Assembly (NCBI GenBank): GCA_036271555.1
Contig: DATBAK010000004.1
Span: forward strand, 27,269 to 91,268
DNA from: Acidimicrobiia bacterium
GTDB taxonomy: Bacteria; Actinomycetota; Acidimicrobiia; IMCC26256; PALSA-610
DNA length: 64,000 nt
Reading direction: 5' to 3'
Shown: positions 1-8,730 of the stretch, piece after piece
How the letters are laid out: each line of letters starts with the position of its first letter
Numbering within the stretch: position 1 is the stretch's first letter
Translations under genes and position numbers: made by a program
The notes under the pieces: model-generated
Seen by the model: the letters and a program-made list of their open reading frames with translations, nothing else
Told to the model about the DNA's origin: nothing
Databases searched by the model: none

Positions 1-318
1 CCGCGCTGGTCGACGATCAGCGAGCCTTCCGCGTACGTGCGGCGCGCGGTCGTCAACGCGTGCCACTCGCATCATCGACGGCGGTTTCGTGAGCGCGCAC
101 ACCGGCCGAGCACACCCGACGCGATCGAGCTCGAAGCCGACGAGCTGTTCGACGTGCTCGCCACGCTCCCCGCGCGGATGCGCAGCGCGATCGTGCTCCG
201 GTACTACCAGGACCTCGCCGAGAACGACATCGCCGAGATCCTCGGTTGCGCGCCCGGCACCGCGCGCTCACTCATCCACCGCGGCCTCGCGCGTCTCAGG
301 ACGGTGATGGAACCATGA
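1..318 (+). CDS. SigE-family RNA polymerase sigma factor, 5'-truncated by the window edge
   Basis: Reading frame 1 is open from the first base, so only the C-terminal ~105 residues are visible. The region EADELFDVLATLPARMRSAI followed by LRYYQDLAENDIAEILGC and SRSL-like recognition-helix residues is a typical sigma region 4 (ECF group, helix-turn-helix binding the -35 element). The stop codon overlaps the ATG of the next gene (ATGA at 315-318), the arrangement normally seen between an ECF sigma gene and its membrane anti-sigma partner. Region 2 lies outside the window. Confidence 0.9.
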   Translation, partial: PRWSTISEPSAYVRRAVVNACHSHHRRRFRERAHRPSTPDAIELEADELFDVLATLPARMRSAIVLRYYQDLAENDIAEILGCAPGTARSLIHRGLARLRTVMEP

Positions 319-1778
319 ACGATTCCGAAGACAAGCTCCGCACCGCATTGTCGGCGCGCGCCGCGAGCGTGCGCGTCGACGATCCCGCGCCGAAGGTGCG
401 GCACCGCATCGTCGTGCGCCGGCGCCGGCGCCGGCAGCGACTCGCGTTCGGTGGCGCCGCGCTCGCGTTGGTCGTCGCCGTGGGAGTGCTGGTGCCGATC
501 GTGAACAACGACGGCCATCACGCCTCGACGCCTGCAGCCGCGCCGCGCGGCAAGGCGGCGTCGCCCGGCGTCCTGCGCTCACAACTCGTGCGCGACACGC
601 GACCCGCGGTGCCGGCGAGCGCGGTCAAGCAGCTCACGACCGCGAGCGCGCAGACCGCGCTCGACCTGTACCAACAGCTCGCGAAGACGCCGGGCAACGT
701 CTTCTTCTCGCCGTACAGCATCGAGACCGCGCTGGGCATGGCCGCCGCGGGCGCGCGCGGCCAGACGCTCGATCAGATGCTCGCGGTGCTGCACAACCGG
801 CTCTCGCCGGCGCAGTTCCAGGACGCGACGAACGCGCTGAACCTCTCGCTGCTCGGGCCGCGCACTCTGCCGGGCGAGTCGGCGTCGGGTCAGCCGTTGC
901 GGCTCGAGATCGCGAACTCGGAATGGGGTCAGTCGGGCTACCCGATCCTGAAGTCGTTCCTCGACCAACTCGCGCGCAACTACGGCGCCGGCCTGAACAC
1001 CGAGGACTTCGCGGGCCACAACGATGCCGCGCTCGCGGCGATCAACAGCTGGGTCGACGCGCACACGCACGGCAAGATCAAGCAACTGCTCGACTCACTC
1101 GACCCGGCGACCAAGCTCGTGCTCGTGAACGCGGTGTATTTCAAGGCAAGTTGGGCGCTTCCGTTCGTCGCGAGCCTGACGAAGACCGGATCGTTCACCA
1201 CCACGAGCGGCGGTACCGTGAGTGCTTCCTTCATGAACGGAGAGCCGGATGGCTCGTACGCCTCCGGGCCCGGATGGCGGGCCGCCGAAATTCCGTACCT
1301 CGGGGGCGCGTCGATGACGATCGTGATGCCCGACGCGGGATCCTTCTCGGCCTTCGACCGATCGTTCGATGCGTCGATCCTGACGAAGGTCATCGACGGT
1401 CTCCAGCCGTTGACGCTGCAACTCGCGCTCCCGAAGTTCCGGATGACAGATCGGGCCGCGCTCCACGACGCCCTGACAGCGCTGGGCATGACCGACGCGT
1501 TCAACGGTACGGACGCCGATTTCTCGGGAATCACGAACCCGTCGAAGCTGCATATCTCGGAGGTCGTGCACCAGGCGACGATCACGGTCGACGAGAAGGG
1601 CACCGAGGCCGCGGCGGCAACCGCGATCGGCTTCCAGGCAACGTCTCGGAGAGTAGGACCGACGGTCACCTTCAAGGCCGACCACCCGTTCCTCTACTTC
1701 ATCCGCGACACGAAGACCGGGACGATCCTCTTCATGGGCCGCGTCACCGACCCGACGCAGACCTCGACGCAGCAGTAG
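315..1778 (+). CDS. Membrane-anchored serpin (serine protease inhibitor) in the anti-sigma position
   Basis: 487 aa. Residues 1-40 are cytoplasmic and Arg-rich (RRRRRR just before the membrane), 43-63 form one transmembrane helix, and from about 110 on a full serpin domain follows outside the membrane. Serpin marks: NVFFSPYSIETALGMAAAGA near the start, VLVNAVYFKASW in the middle, hinge EKGTEAAAATA at 427-437 and the C-terminal FKADHPFLYFIRD. The Ala-rich hinge suggests an inhibitory serpin. By antitrypsin spacing P1 is about Thr443, with Arg-Arg two residues further on. The ATG at 315 is chosen because it overlaps the sigma stop and removes an unrelated upstream extension. The N-terminus looks like the cytoplasmic part of anti-sigma partners, so it may bind the sigma factor. 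That role is inferred. Confidence 0.88.
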   Translation: MNDSEDKLRTALSARAASVRVDDPAPKVRHRIVVRRRRRRQRLAFGGAALALVVAVGVLVPIVNNDGHHASTPAAAPRGKAASPGVLRSQLVRDTRPAVPASAVKQLTTASAQTALDLYQQLAKTPGNVFFSPYSIETALGMAAAGARGQTLDQMLAVLHNRLSPAQFQDATNALNLSLLGPRTLPGESASGQPLRLEIANSEWGQSGYPILKSFLDQLARNYGAGLNTEDFAGHNDAALAAINSWVDAHTHGKIKQLLDSLDPATKLVLVNAVYFKASWALPFVASLTKTGSFTTTSGGTVSASFMNGEPDGSYASGPGWRAAEIPYLGGASMTIVMPDAGSFSAFDRSFDASILTKVIDGLQPLTLQLALPKFRMTDRAALHDALTALGMTDAFNGTDADFSGITNPSKLHISEVVHQATITVDEKGTEAAAATAIGFQATSRRVGPTVTFKADHPFLYFIRDTKTGTILFMGRVTDPTQTSTQQ

Positions 1779-1787
1779 CGCCCGCCC

Positions 1788-2753
1788 TCACAACTCACGC
1801 AGGCGCGGCAACAGCTCGCGTTCGGACCACTCGAGGAACTCGGTTTGCGTGTCGCCGCCGATCTGCACGACCGCGACATCGGTGAACCCGGCGTCGACGA
1901 ACTTCTTGAACGCGTCGACGTGGCGGTCGACGTCGGGCCCGCACGGGACCTGCTCGGCGACCTGGTCCTCGGTCACGGGCTCGGACGCCGCCGCGAAGCT
2001 GCGCGGGTTCGGCAGCTCGGCCATCACCGGCCACCCGCCCGTGAACCAACGGAACTGCTCTCGCGCGCGTTTGCGGGCACGCCCCTCGTCGGTGTCGTAA
2101 CACAAGCCGACCTGCCCGATTCGGCGCTTGCCGCGTCCGCCTGCGGTGTCGAAGCGATCGCCGAGCGACGCGTCGGGTGCGACCGCGATCATCGCGTCGG
2201 CGTGCTCACCCGCGAGCGCGCAGCTCTTCGCGCCGGACACCGCGATGCCGATCGGAGGCGGCTCGTCGGGAACGTCCCAGACCTTCGCGTGACGCGCGTC
2301 GAGATGGCGACCCTCGTAGTCGACGACCTCGCCGGCGAGCAGCGGCCGGATGATCTCGACCGCGTCGACGAGCATCTCGTGGCGCACGTCGACCGGCGGC
2401 CATCCGATGCCGACGATGTGCTCGTTGAGCTGCTCCCCCGCGCCGAGGCCGAGCAGGAAGCGACCGTCGGAGAGGATCTGGATCGTCGCCGCCTTCTGCG
2501 CAACGACCGCGGGGTGATAGCGCATCGTCGGGCACGTCACGTACGTCATCAATCCGATGCGACTCGTCGCGTGCGCGACCGCACCGAGCACCGACCACAC
2601 GTACGGCGAGTGCCCCTGCTCCTCCAGCCACGGGAAGCAGTGGTCGCTCGCGGCGACGAAGTCGTAGCCCGCCGCCTCGGCGCCGATGGCATCGGCCACC
2701 AGCGCCTTCGGAGCGGACTGCTCGCCCATGATCGTGTAGCCGATGCGCACCAT
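1788..2753 (-). CDS. F420-dependent LLM-class oxidoreductase
   Basis: 321 aa, a full-length luciferase-like TIM barrel. It starts MVRIGYTIMGEQ and carries AEAAGYDFVAASDHCFPW, the active-site strand of the F420-dependent glucose-6-phosphate-dehydrogenase-like branch. GRFLLGLGAGEQLNEHIVG matches the cofactor-binding segment of that branch. It reduces or oxidises a small substrate with coenzyme F420; the substrate cannot be read from sequence. It converges on the serpin gene with a 9-base gap, too short for a separate terminator. Confidence 0.85.
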   Translation of the reverse strand: MVRIGYTIMGEQSAPKALVADAIGAEAAGYDFVAASDHCFPWLEEQGHSPYVWSVLGAVAHATSRIGLMTYVTCPTMRYHPAVVAQKAATIQILSDGRFLLGLGAGEQLNEHIVGIGWPPVDVRHEMLVDAVEIIRPLLAGEVVDYEGRHLDARHAKVWDVPDEPPPIGIAVSGAKSCALAGEHADAMIAVAPDASLGDRFDTAGGRGKRRIGQVGLCYDTDEGRARKRAREQFRWFTGGWPVMAELPNPRSFAAASEPVTEDQVAEQVPCGPDVDRHVDAFKKFVDAGFTDVAVVQIGGDTQTEFLEWSERELLPRLREL

Positions 2754-2839
2754 GGGCGCGCTCTACCCGGAGCGACGCGGAATCGACACCCCGACAACGC
2801 ACGCATGACCGCGGCGGGTCGCGGGGTACCGCACGGCGA

Positions 2840-2968
2840 GTGACAACCCTGATCGTGATCCTCATCATCGTCGTGCTGATCGCGCTCGTCGGCGCCGCGA
2901 CGTTCCAACGCAAACGGCGCGCCGGCGGCGTGATCGCCGCGAAGCCGAACCGTGGACGCCGGCGATGA
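2840..2968 (+). CDS. Single-pass membrane micro-protein
   Basis: 42 aa from a GTG start. After three residues it has one strongly hydrophobic helix (about 4-22, mostly Leu, Ile and Val), then an Arg/Lys-rich tail (FQRKRRAGG...NRGRRR) that would face the cytoplasm. Its TGA overlaps the ATG of the following PRC-barrel gene (ATGA at 2965-2968), so the two are probably translationally coupled. No family is recognised. The coupling and clean membrane topology are the reasons to call it a gene. Confidence 0.55.
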   Translation: MTTLIVILIIVVLIALVGAATFQRKRRAGGVIAAKPNRGRRR

Positions 2969-3558
2969 CCGGGCTCCTCCTCCGTGGAACCGATCTGAAC
3001 GGACTCCCGGTCGTGAGCATCGCGACCGGTGACGCGCTCGCCGAGATCAAGGACATGGTCTACAGCCCCGACTGCGCGCAGCTCCTGGGATTCACGCTGA
3101 ACAAGCGCGGGTTCTTCGGCAGCCCACTGCGCGAGACGCTCGCGTACACGAACGTCGCCGCGGTCGGGCGCGACGCGGTCATGGTCGAACACGACGACGT
3201 CGTCGGCGCCGACGACCACGGGCTCGGCGAGATCGTCGGCGCAGCCGCGGGTCGGAACGTGCTCGGCGACGAGGTGCTCACCGACGACGGGCGCCGGCTC
3301 GGAGTCGTCACCGACGTCGTGGTCGACGTCGCGAGCGGCGACGTCGTCGGGTACGAGCTGAAGGGCGACGAGAACCTGCAAGCCCACGCCGGCCGTCCGA
3401 TGCTCGTGCCGATTCCGGCGACGCTCGCGGTATCGGGAACCGCGCTCATGGTGCCCGCCCAGGTCGAGCCCTTCATCCGCGACGACCTCACCGGCTTCGG
3501 TGCGGCCGTCGACGAGTTCCGCGACGAGCTTCCGAGGACTTCCGATGCTGCTGAGTGA
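2965..3558 (+). CDS. PRC-barrel domain protein (two barrels)
   Basis: 197 aa. Two PRC-barrel-type repeats can be seen: one from GTDLNGLPVVSIATGDALAEI, the second from LGDEVLTDDGRRLGVVTDVV. Each is a short beta-barrel of the type found in RimM and photosynthetic reaction-centre subunit H. In such stand-alone proteins the domain is thought to be a sensory or protein-binding adaptor at the membrane. It sits between the membrane micro-protein and a second PRC-barrel gene, overlapping the latter by 14 bases, so the three form one transcription unit. The specific role is unknown. Confidence 0.75.
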   Translation: MTGLLLRGTDLNGLPVVSIATGDALAEIKDMVYSPDCAQLLGFTLNKRGFFGSPLRETLAYTNVAAVGRDAVMVEHDDVVGADDHGLGEIVGAAAGRNVLGDEVLTDDGRRLGVVTDVVVDVASGDVVGYELKGDENLQAHAGRPMLVPIPATLAVSGTALMVPAQVEPFIRDDLTGFGAAVDEFRDELPRTSDAAE

Positions 3559-4003
3559 GACGTTGGGTGAACGCATCGTCAGCAAGGCGAGTGCCGAGAC
3601 GCTCGGCTCCGCCGACGGTGTGATCGTCGACCCGGAGTCGCCGCGCATCGTCGCGGTGCGCACGGGCAAGGGTCGCAAGGCGCGCGTGATCCCGTGGGAG
3701 ACGCTGTCGGGAGTCGGCGACGCCGCGGTCGTCGTCGAGCAGGACGACGCGGTGCGCGAGCCCAGCGAAGGACGTGAGCACGATCAGGCAACCGACGCGG
3801 TCAAGGTGCTCGGTGGGCTCGTCGTGTCCGACCGCGGCAACGAGCACGGCACGATCACCGACATCGCGTTCGACGCCGCGAGCGGTGCAGTCGAGGAGAT
3901 CCGAACGTCGCGGTCGACGACGATCATCGGCGAGCGGATCCGCTCGATCGGGCACTACGCGTGGATCGTCACCGCGGCCGACGACGAGCTCGGCGGGCTC
4001 TGA
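3545..4003 (+). CDS. PRC-barrel domain protein
   Basis: 152 aa starting MLLSETLGERIVSKASAETL. PRC-barrel motifs appear in GSADGVIVDPESPRIVAVR and again in LGGLVVSDRGNEHGTITDI. The start at 3545 is inside the end of the preceding gene. A longer frame begins at 3500, but its extra residues are low-complexity and read from the overlapping gene. It is likely a paralogue and partner of the upstream PRC-barrel protein. It converges on the Rieske oxygenase gene 25 bases away. Confidence 0.7.
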   Translation: MLLSETLGERIVSKASAETLGSADGVIVDPESPRIVAVRTGKGRKARVIPWETLSGVGDAAVVVEQDDAVREPSEGREHDQATDAVKVLGGLVVSDRGNEHGTITDIAFDAASGAVEEIRTSRSTTIIGERIRSIGHYAWIVTAADDELGGL

Positions 4004-4027
4004 GCGCGCCCGATCAGAGTCTCGGAG

Positions 4028-5329
4028 TCAGGGTCGACAGAGATACCGGTCGATCACGCGGTGCATGTGCGCGACGTTGCCTTCCTGGCGCGGGTTGAGC
4101 CGCAGGCCGTCGAAGTCGCGTGACTTCATGCCCGTCTGCACCTCGAGCATGTTGTCGTAGTCCTGCGTGGTGATGACACCCCAGTCGTGCTCGTGCCAGT
4201 CGGCGAAGAACTTCCGATTGAGCGGACGCGGCTCCCGCCCGGGCGCGGGCCACTCGAGCACCCACGTGTCCTTGATCGACGAGTCGGGATCGAGACCGTT
4301 GGGGCGGACGCGGAAGAGGATCGCACTGCCGGGATAGATCGGGCCGACGAGGTTCGGGAACCAGTACACGTCGTCGGCGCTCGTCATGAGCTCGTCGCCG
4401 AGCTCGCTGACGTCGAGCCCCCGCTTCGCGAGCAGCTGTTTGCGCCGGCGCTGGAACTCGGCGAGCAGTTGATCGGGCGGTGTCGACGCGCGCACTTCTT
4501 CGACGAGCGCGCGCTCTTCCTTCAAGAACGCGCCACCGAGCCCTTCGACGAGGCCGCTCAGGATCGCGCCGCTATCGATCTCGTCGTCGCGGAGCCCGAG
4601 GCGCGGGCTCGGCGTGAGCGCGCGGCGCGCCCCCTCGAGTCGTCCGTAGCGCGCGTGCGTCTCGAACTGCTCGTATTCGATGCTGACGTCGTCGGTCCAC
4701 GCGAGCAGCTGCGGGTGCGTGCCCTGCACGTGGTAGCCCTCGTTGAACGCGTCGACGACGACCTTCCAGTTCGCGGGCAGGATCGTCGTCAGGTAACCCC
4801 GGAAGCGCATCTGGTCGAGGTGGTAGCGGTCGAGCAGCTTCGGGATCGGGTGCAGGAAATCGAGCAGCGGCTCCGCGTCGCGGTCGGCGTTGACGAACAC
4901 GAAGCCGCCCCACGTGTCGACGCGCCACCCGGCCAGGTGCAGTCCGTCGGGCAGGTCGGTGAACTCGTGCCGGTCGACGACTTCGACGAGCTCACCGTCG
5001 AGCGCGTACCGCCACGCGTGATAGCGGCAGCGGATCTGACCGTCGCCGAAGTTGCCGGTTCCATTCGCGAGCCGGGTGCCGCGGTGCAGGCAGTGGTTCG
5101 AGAGCGCTCGGATCGCGCCGTCGTCGCCGCGGACGACGAGAATCGACTGATCGCCGATCGTGTACTCGAGGAAGTCGCCCGGATTCGGGACCTCCTCCTC
5201 ACGACACGCGACCTGCCAGACCCGACTCCAGAGCCGTTCCATCTCGAGCTCGACGAACGCGCTCGACGTGTAGCGCGCCTTCGGCACGACGCCGTCCGGC
5301 CGGACGAGCAGCGAGGTCACATCGGTCAT
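4028..5329 (-). CDS. Rieske-type aromatic-ring-hydroxylating oxygenase, alpha subunit
   Basis: 433 aa. N-terminal Rieske [2Fe-2S] ligands are C80, H82, C101 and H104 (CLH...CRYHAW). The C-terminal catalytic domain has the mononuclear iron site in DAFNEGYHVQGTH (H200, H205) with a bridging Asp193. This is the terminal oxygenase of a multi-component system that inserts oxygen into aromatic, sterol or similar substrates. No beta subunit, ferredoxin or reductase gene lies beside it, so its electron donors must be elsewhere. The ATG at 5329 gives the normal family N-terminus; a longer frame upstream is not family-like. It is divergent from an acyl-CoA ligase, which would fit degradation of a ring-containing acid (inference). 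Confidence 0.88.
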   Translation of the reverse strand: MTDVTSLLVRPDGVVPKARYTSSAFVELEMERLWSRVWQVACREEEVPNPGDFLEYTIGDQSILVVRGDDGAIRALSNHCLHRGTRLANGTGNFGDGQIRCRYHAWRYALDGELVEVVDRHEFTDLPDGLHLAGWRVDTWGGFVFVNADRDAEPLLDFLHPIPKLLDRYHLDQMRFRGYLTTILPANWKVVVDAFNEGYHVQGTHPQLLAWTDDVSIEYEQFETHARYGRLEGARRALTPSPRLGLRDDEIDSGAILSGLVEGLGGAFLKEERALVEEVRASTPPDQLLAEFQRRRKQLLAKRGLDVSELGDELMTSADDVYWFPNLVGPIYPGSAILFRVRPNGLDPDSSIKDTWVLEWPAPGREPRPLNRKFFADWHEHDWGVITTQDYDNMLEVQTGMKSRDFDGLRLNPRQEGNVAHMHRVIDRYLCRP

Positions 5330-5340
5330 GAGATTCGTTC

Positions 5341-5422
5341 CCGCAAGAGCGGCCGGGTCGCTTGGCGGCCCGGCCGAGCCGGAGACTGAGGCGTCGAGGA
5401 GGGCGAGCTTGCGAGCCCGACC
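5341..5422 (-). repeat. Dispersed intergenic repeat, copy 1 (reverse orientation)
   Basis: Read on the minus strand it begins GGTCGGGCTCGCAAGCT and runs through CGCCTCAGTCTCCGGCTCGG to a GCGACCCGG-like end. It matches the copy at 14161-14243 almost base for base over the first 20 bases, and more loosely the copies at 13051, 25474 and 33317. It fills much of the 192-bp divergent spacer between the oxygenase and ligase genes. Confidence 0.6.
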
Positions 5423-5521
5423 ATGAGTACAGGCAGAATCCGGATTGTATGGGCACTGAGCGGATGCGCGGTCGGTCGGCAACGGTGGGTAGTCCCGTGC
5501 CGAACGAGTGAAGACGCGACC

Positions 5522-7183
5522 ATGAGCACGGGGTCGACCTTCAACTTCGCCGACTGCTTCGAGCTCGTCGCCGACACCGTGCCCGACAGGATCGCGATCG
5601 TCTCGGGCGACCGCCGCCGCACCTACGCCGAGGTCGACAACCGCACGACTCGGTTCGCGCATGTGCTCGCCGACGCGGGCGTCGGGATCGGCGAGCACGT
5701 CGGCCTCTACCTCCACAATCGCGGCGAGCACCTCGAGGCGATGCTCGCCTGCTACAAGCGCCGCGCGGTCCCGATCAACGTGAACTACCGCTACGGCCGC
5801 GACGAGCTGCGCTACCTGTTCGACAACGCCGACGTCGTCGCGCTCGTCTACGGATCCGAGTACCGCGACACCGTCGAGGCGCTGCGACCGCAGCTGCCGA
5901 AGTTGCGGGTTCTGATCGAGGTGGGCGACGCGCCCGCGAACGACGCGATCGCGTATGACGACGCGATCGACGCGGCCGGCACGACGCGCGCGTTCACGCC
6001 CCGCTCCCCCGACGACCACTACGTGCTCTACACGGGCGGAACGACCGGGATGCCGAAGGGCGTCGTGTGGCGGCAGGAAGACATGTTCTTCGCGACGCTC
6101 GGCGGCGGGAATCCCGGTGGTCTGCCGATCACGAAGCCCGACGAGATCATGCAGACCGTGCTCGTGAACACGTCGCAGCGACTCACACCGTTCCTGCGGC
6201 CCGGCGACCCCGAGCCCGAGCAGTTCGTCGTGCTCGCGCTCGGCCCGCTGATGCACGCGAGCGGGCAGTGGTCGTCACTGGGCACGCTGCTCGCGGGCGG
6301 CACCGTCGTCATCTACACCGAGCCGAGCATCGACATGGCGCGCGTGTTGACGCTCGTCGAGCGCGAACGCGTCGTGATGCTCACGCTCGTCGGCGACGCG
6401 AGCGCGCGCCCGCTGCTCGCGGCGCTCGACGCGCACCCCGGGAAGTACGACACGTCGTCGTTGCAATTGCTCGGCTCGGGTGGCGCGATCCTCTCGGCCG
6501 AAGTGAAGCAGCGGCTGCTCGACGAGATTCCGAGCGTGATCGCGATCACCGAGGCGATCGGCTCGTCGGAGTCGCCGGTTCAGGCGGTGGCGGTCGCGCG
6601 ACGAGACGGCGAGCAGCGCAAGACGCTGCGCTTCGACGCGCGCGAGACGACGATGGTCGTCGACGACGACCTGCGACCGATCGCGGCGGGTTCGGGCAGC
6701 GTCGGCCGGCTCGCGACGAAGGGGCGCGTGCCGCTCGGCTACTACCGCGACGAGGAGCGCAGCGCGCGCACGTTCGTCGAGATCGACGGCGCGCGCTGGG
6801 CGCTGCCCGGCGACATGGCGACGGTCGCCGCCGACGGCTCGATCCAGCTGCTCGGCCGCGGGTCGATGTGCATCAACACCGGCGGCGAGAAGGTGTACCC
6901 CGAAGAGGTCGAGGCGATCGTGCGTCAGCACCCGGCGATCGTCGACGCGGTCGTCGTCGGTGGTCCCGACGAGCAGTACGGGCAGCGCGTCGTGGTTGTC
7001 GCGGCGGCGGACGCGTCGAGCCCGCCACCGACGCTCGAGGAGCTGCGCGCGCACTGCCGCGAACACCTCGCGGGCTACAAGTTGCCGAAGGCGATCGTGC
7101 TCGTGGATCGCGTCGAGCGATCGCCGGCGGGCAAGCCCGACTACCGCTGGGCGACCGCCGTCGTCACTCGCGCGTCGCAATGA
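5522..7183 (+). CDS. Acyl-CoA synthetase (AMP-binding, fatty-acid-CoA ligase family)
   Basis: 553 aa. The AMP/ATP-binding P-loop YTGGTTGMPKG begins at Tyr170. Later come the GRGSMCINTGGEKVYPEEVE hinge and C-terminal swivel motif, and PAGKPDYRW near the end (K538, the adenylation lysine). It activates a carboxylic acid to its CoA thioester in two steps through an acyl-AMP. The start at 5522 (MSTGSTFNFADCFE) matches the usual family N-terminus; an in-frame ATG at 5423 would add 33 unrelated residues. The exact acid is not readable. Its neighbour on the other strand is a Rieske oxygenase. Confidence 0.88.
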   Translation: MSTGSTFNFADCFELVADTVPDRIAIVSGDRRRTYAEVDNRTTRFAHVLADAGVGIGEHVGLYLHNRGEHLEAMLACYKRRAVPINVNYRYGRDELRYLFDNADVVALVYGSEYRDTVEALRPQLPKLRVLIEVGDAPANDAIAYDDAIDAAGTTRAFTPRSPDDHYVLYTGGTTGMPKGVVWRQEDMFFATLGGGNPGGLPITKPDEIMQTVLVNTSQRLTPFLRPGDPEPEQFVVLALGPLMHASGQWSSLGTLLAGGTVVIYTEPSIDMARVLTLVERERVVMLTLVGDASARPLLAALDAHPGKYDTSSLQLLGSGGAILSAEVKQRLLDEIPSVIAITEAIGSSESPVQAVAVARRDGEQRKTLRFDARETTMVVDDDLRPIAAGSGSVGRLATKGRVPLGYYRDEERSARTFVEIDGARWALPGDMATVAADGSIQLLGRGSMCINTGGEKVYPEEVEAIVRQHPAIVDAVVVGGPDEQYGQRVVVVAAADASSPPPTLEELRAHCREHLAGYKLPKAIVLVDRVERSPAGKPDYRWATAVVTRASQ

Positions 7184-7268
7184 GGTCGTAGGACCAACGC
7201 GCGATCGCATCGCGCGCCGGCGACTCCGGACACTGGGCTCCCAATACCGGAACCCAAGGAGTCCAGCC

Positions 7269-7652
7269 ATGCACAAGCTCTTCGCCACCGTTGCGGTCGG
7301 CGCGCTCGCCGCGATCGCCGTCCCGGGGGTCGCGTCGGCCAAGGGCGGCCCCGGCGTCACCACCAAGGGGCACTGCTCGGCGCGCAGCGAGTCGAAGGTC
7401 AAGGCCAAGACCGACGACGGCCGCATCGAGACCGAGTTCGAGGTCGACCAGAACGTGAACGGCGACACGTGGAAGGTCGTGCTCCGCGACAACGGGATGG
7501 TGGTCGCTCGGGGCAAGGCCACGACCGCGGCGCCGAGCGGCTCGTTCGAGTTCCGCCGGACGATCGCCGACCGGTCGGGCCAGGACGTGATCCGTGCCAA
7601 GGCCATGAACCTGAAGACCGGCGAGACCTGCAAGGCGTCGGTCTCGCTCTGA
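7269..7652 (+). CDS. Small secreted protein, unknown function
   Basis: 127 aa. A Sec signal peptide is clear (MHKLFATVAVGALAAIAVPG, cleavage near VASA-K at residue 25). The mature part is about 100 residues with two cysteines (in GHCSA and ETCKAS) that could form a disulfide, and it alternates charged and beta-prone stretches. AAGGAG-like bases lie just before the ATG. No family is recognised. A 7-bp hairpin (7654-7660 with 7674-7680) right after the stop could be a weak terminator. Confidence 0.6.
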   Translation: MHKLFATVAVGALAAIAVPGVASAKGGPGVTTKGHCSARSESKVKAKTDDGRIETEFEVDQNVNGDTWKVVLRDNGMVVARGKATTAAPSGSFEFRRTIADRSGQDVIRAKAMNLKTGETCKASVSL

Positions 7653-7801
7653 CCGCGGCCACGGGTGGGAGTCGGCCGCGCCGGCCCCCATCCAAGCGGA
7701 TGTTTCAATTCGTGGGCAAACGTTCACTCTCCGTGGTTTATCCCGTGATCGACGCGGGTAGACGCGTCGTCTCGGCCGCGACGACCTGGGAGGAACCCGC
7801 G

Positions 7802-8422
7802 ATGAGAAACACGCTCCGCCGCAGCCTTGCGGCATGCTCGATCCTCGCTCTCTCGGCGCTGGCGGTGACGCCCGCGGGGGCGACGGCCGCCAAGCCGACG
7901 AAGGATCCGACGGTCCCGTTCGACTACGTGATCCACGCGACGACGACCCTGAAGAAGCTCAACCAGACCGTGACGATCCCGGCCGGTGAGTTCAAGGGCA
8001 CGATCGACATCGTGACGTCGAAGCTCACGGGCACGATCTCGCTGCCGCCGGCGAAGTCGACGGTGGCGATCGCAGGTCTGCCGCTCGCGACCGCGACGTT
8101 CAAGACCGTCGAGGTCGGTCCCGTGACCGGCAAGGTCGACTTCAAGAAGCTGACCGCGACCGCGACCTCGGTGTTCAACATCCAGATCCCGAGCGTGACG
8201 CCGACGGGCCTGTCGTTCGTGAACCTCGTGGGCAATTCGTGCACGACGTCGACACCGGTGAGCGTGACCATGACCGGGTCGCTCAAGCCGCCGTTGAAGT
8301 TCACCGGCACGTTCACCGTGCCGCCGCTCAAGACGTGCGGCGCGGCGACTCCGGCGCTCAACCTCGTGATCCCCGGACCCGGCAACACGTTCAGCGCGAC
8401 GGCGACCACGAAGACCAAGTAG
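7802..8422 (+). CDS. Secreted beta-rich protein, unknown function
   Basis: 206 aa. A signal peptide (RRSLAACSILALSALAVTPA, cleavage near GATA-A) is followed by a Thr/Val-rich all-beta domain with two cysteines (NSCTTS and KTCGAA). The composition and the repeated T-x-T strands suggest an exported beta-sandwich. GGAGGAACCC lies in front of the ATG as a ribosome site. It ends just before a strong bidirectional hairpin. I do not recognise a named family, although similar secreted proteins are frequent in actinobacteria. Confidence 0.65.
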   Translation: MRNTLRRSLAACSILALSALAVTPAGATAAKPTKDPTVPFDYVIHATTTLKKLNQTVTIPAGEFKGTIDIVTSKLTGTISLPPAKSTVAIAGLPLATATFKTVEVGPVTGKVDFKKLTATATSVFNIQIPSVTPTGLSFVNLVGNSCTTSTPVSVTMTGSLKPPLKFTGTFTVPPLKTCGAATPALNLVIPGPGNTFSATATTKTK

Positions 8423-8445
8423 CGCGCACTTCAGCTCGTTCGAAA

Positions 8446-8482
8446 CCGACGGCGCCGCGCTTCCCGCTCGCGGCGCCGTCGG
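8446..8482. terminator. Bidirectional hairpin terminator
   Basis: Arms 8446-8459 and 8469-8482 are 14 bases, perfectly complementary and GC-only apart from one A/T pair (CCGACGGCGCCGCG), with a 9-base loop. It sits between the converging secreted-protein gene and the small gene at 8511, so it probably ends transcription from both sides. There is no T-run, as usual in high-GC actinobacteria. Confidence 0.6.
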
Positions 8483-8510
8483 CGCGTCAGCCGGGACGCG
8501 ACCGAGAACC

Positions 8511-8723
8511 TCAGAGCGCGCGCAGGATGAGCCACCACGACGCGAGCCCGTGCTCGCACCAGCCGTCGGGCACGACGAGGCATGCATCCGGCGCGCGGCA
8601 CACACCGTCGGCGACCCACTCCTCGAGCTCGTCGACGTCGGGCGGCGCCCATCCGCTGTGGTGCTCGAACCACTCGTGCGCGTTGGCGATCGCCTCGTCC
8701 GCGCTCGTGGGCTGCACGTGCAC
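8511..8723 (-). CDS. Small hypothetical protein downstream of merR
   Basis: 70 aa, acidic and Trp-rich (HEWFEHHSGWAPP; ASWWLIL at the end), with two cysteines (VCRAPDAC) and a third near WCEHG. It starts 7 bases after the MerR stop on the same strand, so it would be co-transcribed. No family is recognised. The paired cysteines next to a metal-type MerR are suggestive, but the gene call rests mainly on position and natural amino-acid composition. Confidence 0.45.
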   Translation of the reverse strand: MHVQPTSADEAIANAHEWFEHHSGWAPPDVDELEEWVADGVCRAPDACLVVPDGWCEHGLASWWLILRAL

Positions 8724-8730
8724 TCGCCGG

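Noticed and set aside
4028..6256. N-terminal extension of the Rieske oxygenase to 742 residues
   Set aside because: The extra residues are antisense to the acyl-CoA ligase. The ATG at 5329 fits the family.
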